Assembly: GCA_022059125.1 (NCBI GenBank)
Contig: JAEUWY010000023.1
Span: 2,294,001 to 2,358,000 of the forward strand
Origin: Corynespora cassiicola
Lineage: Eukaryota; Ascomycota; Dothideomycetes; Pleosporales; Corynesporascaceae
Direction: 5' to 3'
DNA length: 64,000 nucleotides
Below the pieces are notes generated by a model. It did not search any database. It was not told the origin of the DNA and saw nothing but the letters and a program-made list of their open reading frames with translations. Positions 59,653-64,000 of this stretch are shown piece after piece (within the stretch, counting starts at the first letter, position 1; every line of letters starts with the position of its first letter). Position numbers and translations under genes: made by a program.

Positions 59653-60103
59653 AGACGGGCGCTCGTGTGCGCAGGAACAGGCGTGCGACACGCATGCGAG
59701 ACAGAGGGCCTCTGGACGGCTGCTCTGCGGCGGCCCAACGGCCAGCCACCTGGACTCTCTGTCTCTCTCTTTCTCTCCATGCCGTCATGGCCATGGCCAT
59801 GGCCACGGCCTGCAGACAGAAGTACTGCCCCGTTCGTGACGGTCCCCGCCAGCAGCAGGGTCCCGTCCCAGAGCTATTGATAGTCCCCGAGGTGGCGCTG
59901 GCCGGTGCGTGGACACGTTGGACCTTCACGACACGAAGCTGCGAGCAACACGGCACCCGATGGTTACAGTTGACAGGCGCCGACACATGCATGTACCTGG
60001 GTGCGGACTATACGCCGGTGCGGGCCCCTCCCCTCCCTCGTCCTCGTCCCCGTCCTCGCAGTGGCGGCCCCCCCTTTGCCATCCCCAGCCAGCGACCGAG
60101 GCA

Positions 60104-60133
60104 AGACGGGACAGGACAGGACAGGACAGGACG
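60104..60133. repeat. GGACA pentamer repeat
   Basis: About five tandem GGACA units (first one GGGACA), in the divergent intergenic region. Confidence 0.85.
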
Positions 60134-60260
60134 GCATGCGCGCGTCTCGCGGTGGCATGGGGCGCGTTTGCAGAGGTGCATGCTGGGCCAGGCAGGGCAG
60201 GCCGCTTTGAGTTTGAGGCAGATGCCGAGGGCCCCAGATGACGCCAGGTACCAGGCCAGA

Positions 60261-60292
60261 GGCCCAAGGGACCCAAGGGACCCCAAGGGACC
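60261..60292. repeat. CCAAGGGAC minisatellite
   Basis: Three tandem CCAAGGGAC-type units, with one or two extra C between the later copies, in the divergent intergenic region. Confidence 0.8.
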
Positions 60293-60529
60293 ATGCGCCT
60301 GTAAGAAAAAAAAAAGGGCCGGCCGTGCCCCCCGATGACATCGCCCGCGGGCTGCCCGCTGGGAAAAGCAAACTCTAAACGGCCCGCCAGTCCGCTTGGC
60401 GATGCGCTCGGATCTCGGCCAAACTTTTTTGGGGCGCCGCCGCAACGGAGGTCCTGCGAGCTCGAGCTCTACGCTTGCTGTGTGTTTGTATACCCCCTCC
60501 CGTCCCCAATTGCTCGCCCTCGCATCACC

Positions 60530-61561
60530 ATGGCCGCGCTGCGCATCCCCGCGATACGGAACCTCTGCCGCCAGCCGCTGCGCAACCCGCGCTTCGACCA
60601 GCGCCGCTGGGCCCAGGTCCAGGACGTGCGCTTCCTGTCCAACCACGGCGTCGACGACCGCATCCTCTCCAAGTACAAGTCGAAGCTCGAGTCCAAGGCC
60701 AAAGCCGAGGGCGTGCCCGACGTGTCCCAATTGAAGGAGAGGTACAAGGAGAAGATTGAGCAGCTGCGCAAGGAAGCTGCTGTGCCGGGAGCCACCGCGC
60801 CACTCGAACCTGAGCAGTCAACACCGCCGTCATCGTCGTCACCAGAGACATCTGCTTCGTCGTCGTCGTCATCGTCATCATCATCCTCCTCCTCCTCGCC
60901 CTGGTCGAAGCCTCCCCCAGCACCACAGCCTCAGAAATCAGGCGCGACGCCCCCGCCCCCGCCTGGCATCAAGACGCTCAACTCCTTCCTCGACCTCGAC
61001 AAGATCTCCAGCCTGCCCGACAAGGAGATAAAGGCCCTCTGGCGCCTCCGCCACGCAGCGAACCCCCAGTCGCTGCACTTCGACCTCCCCGCCCCGACCT
61101 TCAGTGCCCTCCTCCAGACCGCAAAGTGCCACCCCGCCTTCGTCATCCCCCTCCCCCGCGAGATCCCCAAGGAGCAAGCCCCCGAGGGCGCCGACGAAAC
61201 CCAGCAGGCCGCCGAGCTACACTACCTCCAGTTTGCGCACCCGCACCCCCACACCACCACCCTGCTCTTCACCTCGCTGGCCGAGTTCAAGCTGCGCGGC
61301 GAGTTCGCTTCTCCGCACACCACAATCACCTTCCACTCGGAGCTCGCCGACTCCCACAATCTAGTCCTGGGCCAGGGAATCGTCGTGGAGAATAGGGGCG
61401 TCAGCATCGACGAGGCCCGGTGGCTGGTCATGTGCATGCAGAAATTCTACGTCATCAGCGAGGAGAGCAAGGCCCGCGGTGAGCTGTTGGAGATGTTCAC
61501 AAAGGGCGATGGCGGCTTCAGGGTCGACAGGCTGCTCGAAGAGGCTGAGAAGGCTGTCTGA
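60530..61561 (+). CDS. ATP11: F1 ATPase assembly factor 1 (Atp11/ATPAF1)
   Basis: A single exon of 343 residues from ATG 60530 (leader CATCACCATGG). It is a mitochondrial chaperone that binds free F1 beta subunits during ATP synthase assembly. The N-terminus (MAALRIPAIRNLCRQPLRN) is an Arg-rich matrix presequence. A Ser run from a TCG/TCA microsatellite (about 60848-60899) and a Pro-rich linker precede the conserved domain: GIKTLNSFLDLDKI, IKALWRLRHAANPQS, HPAFVIPLPRE, YLQFAHPHPHTTTLLFTSL and LVLGQGIVVENRGVS. An in-frame extension upstream to 60335 is open but non-conserved, so the ATG at 60530 is preferred. Confidence 0.95.
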   Translation: MAALRIPAIRNLCRQPLRNPRFDQRRWAQVQDVRFLSNHGVDDRILSKYKSKLESKAKAEGVPDVSQLKERYKEKIEQLRKEAAVPGATAPLEPEQSTPPSSSSPETSASSSSSSSSSSSSSSPWSKPPPAPQPQKSGATPPPPPGIKTLNSFLDLDKISSLPDKEIKALWRLRHAANPQSLHFDLPAPTFSALLQTAKCHPAFVIPLPREIPKEQAPEGADETQQAAELHYLQFAHPHPHTTTLLFTSLAEFKLRGEFASPHTTITFHSELADSHNLVLGQGIVVENRGVSIDEARWLVMCMQKFYVISEESKARGELLEMFTKGDGGFRVDRLLEEAEKAV

Positions 61562-62067
61562 GCGACGGCTTAATACATAACCCAAGCTGCGTGTGGGGAT
61601 ATCAACCCCCCCAGCTGTACTATACGTGTAGAACATGTCTTAGGCGCAAGCATAAATGCGGCGCAAAGGTGTATCATAGGAACATAAAAAAGCATTCATA
61701 TCGTTCTACTAGGACCATTTGTTTGCAGAGTTCCGCACTCGTGATGCATGCACAAGGTATGTCAGGACACGCTTGGAAATTGAAGAAATTTTGCTGATAT
61801 TGGCTACAGTGACGCCGAATTAACCCATGAACATGCAAGAAGATAAAAGCACTTTGTCGTCATCATAAAATATAATATGCTCTTTAAATCTGCCCCGGTC
61901 AGCCATCTATACATAATACCCTGTCGTCACCATACACCAACTTACATTGATTGACAAATGCTCAGAAAAGCACGCTGTCGGCAGCATGAACTATTATGCA
62001 GTGAGCTAAGAGCCTTGTAATAGTACCTTGTCGGCGTCTTACAGCATCGTGGGCGCCCGGGTCCGCC
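61562..62067. other. Convergent 3' intergenic, AT-rich
   Basis: About 0.5 kb; more AT-rich than its surroundings, with possible polyadenylation signals. No gene seen. Confidence 0.5.
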
Positions 62068-63353
62068 TCATTGGTCGATGTTAAAGTAGCCGTCGTATGG
62101 CAAGACCGTGAAGAAATCGTGGAGCTTGGTCTGCTTAAATCGCCAGGTCGCGAGGGTGGCCGACTCCCCGCGGTACTTTCTCCTTTGTTCGGGAAGGAGC
62201 CTGCCAGAATCAGCTGCATTCTTCATGACAAAATGATAATTACAATACGCACGCGCCCGAGTGGAAAGCAGGGAGGTCGTCATCGTACGTGTCCTCCACG
62301 GGTCGCCCCGTAGCGTACGGGCCCGATCTATCCACCTCTTCGTCGGTTTCATTGCCAGGTAAGATGCCCAGCTCGAAGAGCCGATCCTCCATCTCCATGA
62401 GCCGGGTCTGGCTACACTCAAGATCCGCAGCCATGACAGGGCTCTCCATCTCCTTGCAGTACAGCCACTCTTTTGGCCATCCGCAGTGATAGCAGATTCC
62501 CCAGTTCTGGGGCCTGATGACCCATTGGTTGCAAGAACAAGAACAAGAGAATTCGATGAGGGATTTGGCCGGGTCGCGGTTCTGCTTGAAGGTCGTTTCG
62601 ATATATCGGACCCAAGATGGATAGAACATTGCGCCGTTGTGGGTGCGGATTTTGAGGTGAGCTACCGTTGTGGAACTGACGAGCTTCGAAATGGCCTTGG
62701 CTAGGGGATGGTCGCAGTACACAACATACCAGAGACTGCGCTCCTCGAAGAAACGCTCTGATGCAGCCACAATGGCAAGAGTGTGCAGCTTGGGGCAGTG
62801 CCTACAGAAAGTTAGTTGTGAAGCCGACACAACACTTTACCATCACTGAGGAAGGAAAGACTTGCCGTTGGATTGCAGTAAGGAAGTGGCCTAGTCGGCG
62901 AGCCGCGTCCGATTTGGGGTTGTCAACGCTGAAGTAAATCGACAGGTGGCGAAGAAACGGCATGTAGCGTATGGCGACAGGGAAGCGGATGAACTTGCCT
63001 GCTTTGGATTTTCGGCCCGTGAAGAATGCTATGTCGTTCTCCCCATACATGATGGGCATGGCTTCGCTGAAGTATTGCCAACAAGTGGCAAGTATCTGCC
63101 AGGGGATCGGAAGGCGAAGATTGTCGCATTCTGAAAAGCAGAGACTAGAAAATTCTCGAGCTCCGCAGAAAATCTTCCTTGGGATGACAAGTAGAAGCCT
63201 AAAGATCATAAGGCGGATTTCCGTGGGCAACTTTCGCAACATATCGGGCTCTTGGCGATCTTCCACGGACAAAATTGTCAGATCAAGGTCCACGTCGACC
63301 TGACCAACATTGACCTGCATTTTTGGAGGATTCTGAGACATATTTTCAGGCAT
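62068..63353 (-). CDS. F-box-like fungal protein of unknown function
   Basis: Three exons (63353-62866, 62801-62253, 62200-62068) give 389 residues. The N-terminal LRKLPTEIRLMIFRLLLVIP is the F-box-like opening common in large fungal families, and PIMYGENDIAFFTGRKS and LRHLSIYFSVDNPKSDA match the following region of such proteins. A Cys-rich patch (FSCSCSCNQWVIRPQNWG, ICYHCGWPKEWLYC) may bind metal. The first intron uses a GC donor (CG|GCAAGT) and restores RHCPKLHTLA; the second uses GTGCGT. Proteins of this kind are thought to recruit substrates to SCF ligases, but the substrate is unknown. An upstream frame to 63365 would need a GTG start. Confidence 0.68.
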
Positions 63354-64000
63354 GAGAGTGATCACTACCTGTTCGCAACCTCAGGTCAGAGAATACTTAA
63401 AAGGGGCATGACCGTGAAGCCCGGCAATGGCCGCCATGTCACTCTGGGTGAATCAGAACTTACAGGGAATGGATTGGACAGAGAATTGGAATCATTAATG
63501 AGCCGATTGATCTGCTTGGAATTAAAAGACTATGACCGCAAAGCAGAAGGTAGCTTTCGGTCGGATTGCGTCACTAGTAGCTGCCGCCTGGGGACTGTCG
63601 AGACACCTACGGCGACAAGTCAGCGGCTATGAATAAGTACAACAGAACATACGTAGGGTTCTTCATGCTCGTTCAAAATCCGCACATGCTTGAATAGGCT
63701 TGAAGCCTAGGCAAGGCTGCAGCAGACGCCGCTCAACCCGTCAGGTAGTCCCATCAAGGACAGGACTACTGGAGAAACATCCATACCTTTGGAACGCCTA
63801 GGAGAACTTGGAGCTGATTGATGATGATCAGGAGACCTAAGGAAAGCGAAATAAGTCGATAAAACAAGTGCCAGCGGTAAAGAGATGAAGACGGAGGGAT
63901 GAAGAGACGACGGGCGAGGAAGAAAATTACCAGCCAGGAGAAGCAGGCAGGTGCCCGACTGCAAAATTACAAAGCGCGACTGCCTACTCTTGATGATAAT
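63354..64000. other. Right-hand intergenic end
   Basis: About 0.65 kb. A short hydrophobic minus-strand frame (63964-63707) has no partner exon or domain. It should include the promoter of the F-box-like gene. Confidence 0.4.

Larger units (their letters stand above)
59013..60529. promoter_or_regulatory. Divergent intergenic with three short tandem-repeat blocks
   Basis: About 1.5 kb between the ArfGAP and ATP11 ATGs. It is GC-rich and contains three minisatellites, at about 59626-59652, 60104-60133 and 60261-60292. Open frames here are compositional. Both promoters must lie inside. Confidence 0.55.

Noticed and set aside
60335..60529. Upstream extension of ATP11
   Set aside because: The mitochondrial presequence begins cleanly at ATG 60530 after a normal leader.

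Overview
The window is nuclear DNA of a filamentous ascomycete (Pezizomycotina; Dothideomycetes is my guess, not proven). Signs are short spliceosomal introns (about 48-138 bp, GT-AG with one GC-AG) in most genes, a 161-residue fungal tropomyosin, a CFEM/GPI surface protein, a DUF3602 protein with GRGG repeats, a secreted short tyrosinase, and core eukaryotic genes on both strands without operons. I rebuilt exon-intron structures by hand from splice signals and frame continuity; every spliced model given as complete closes to a whole number of codons.

Layout. 1-5.8 kb: a truncated membrane protein (probable dolichol kinase) and an M1 aminopeptidase. 5.8-11.5 kb: an accessory stretch with a nonsense-ridden Uma2-like (PD-(D/E)XK fold) pseudogene and a secreted tyrosinase. 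12.4-18.4 kb: cytochrome c1, an MFS transporter and a 2-oxoglutarate/Fe(II) oxygenase, all on the minus strand. 18.4-28.2 kb: a gene-poor accessory region with a DUF3602/Par32-type protein, a decayed SRPK-like kinase pseudogene, two possible very small genes with TATA boxes, and a CFEM protein. 28.7-63.4 kb: dense housekeeping DNA with recyclin-1, a DEK_C/SWIB protein, a securin-like protein divergent from tropomyosin, RRP17, geranylgeranyltransferase-I beta divergent from an F-BAR/DEP/RhoGAP protein, a small basic protein of unknown role, a synaptojanin-type phosphatase, eIF3b, a BAR-PH-ArfGAP protein, ATP11 and an F-box-like protein.

How the genes fit together. Between 28 and 59 kb many genes act in cell polarity, actin and membrane traffic: Rcy1, tropomyosin, CDC43 (prenylates Rho-type GTPases), RGD2 (RhoGAP), synaptojanin (phosphoinositides) and the Csx2-type ArfGAP. 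CYT1 and ATP11 serve mitochondrial respiration and ATP synthase assembly. The least conventional material is the pair of eroded genes, the two small TATA-box genes, the securin-like protein and a G-quadruplex-type motif between convergent genes. No tRNA, rRNA, CRISPR array or intact transposon was recognised.
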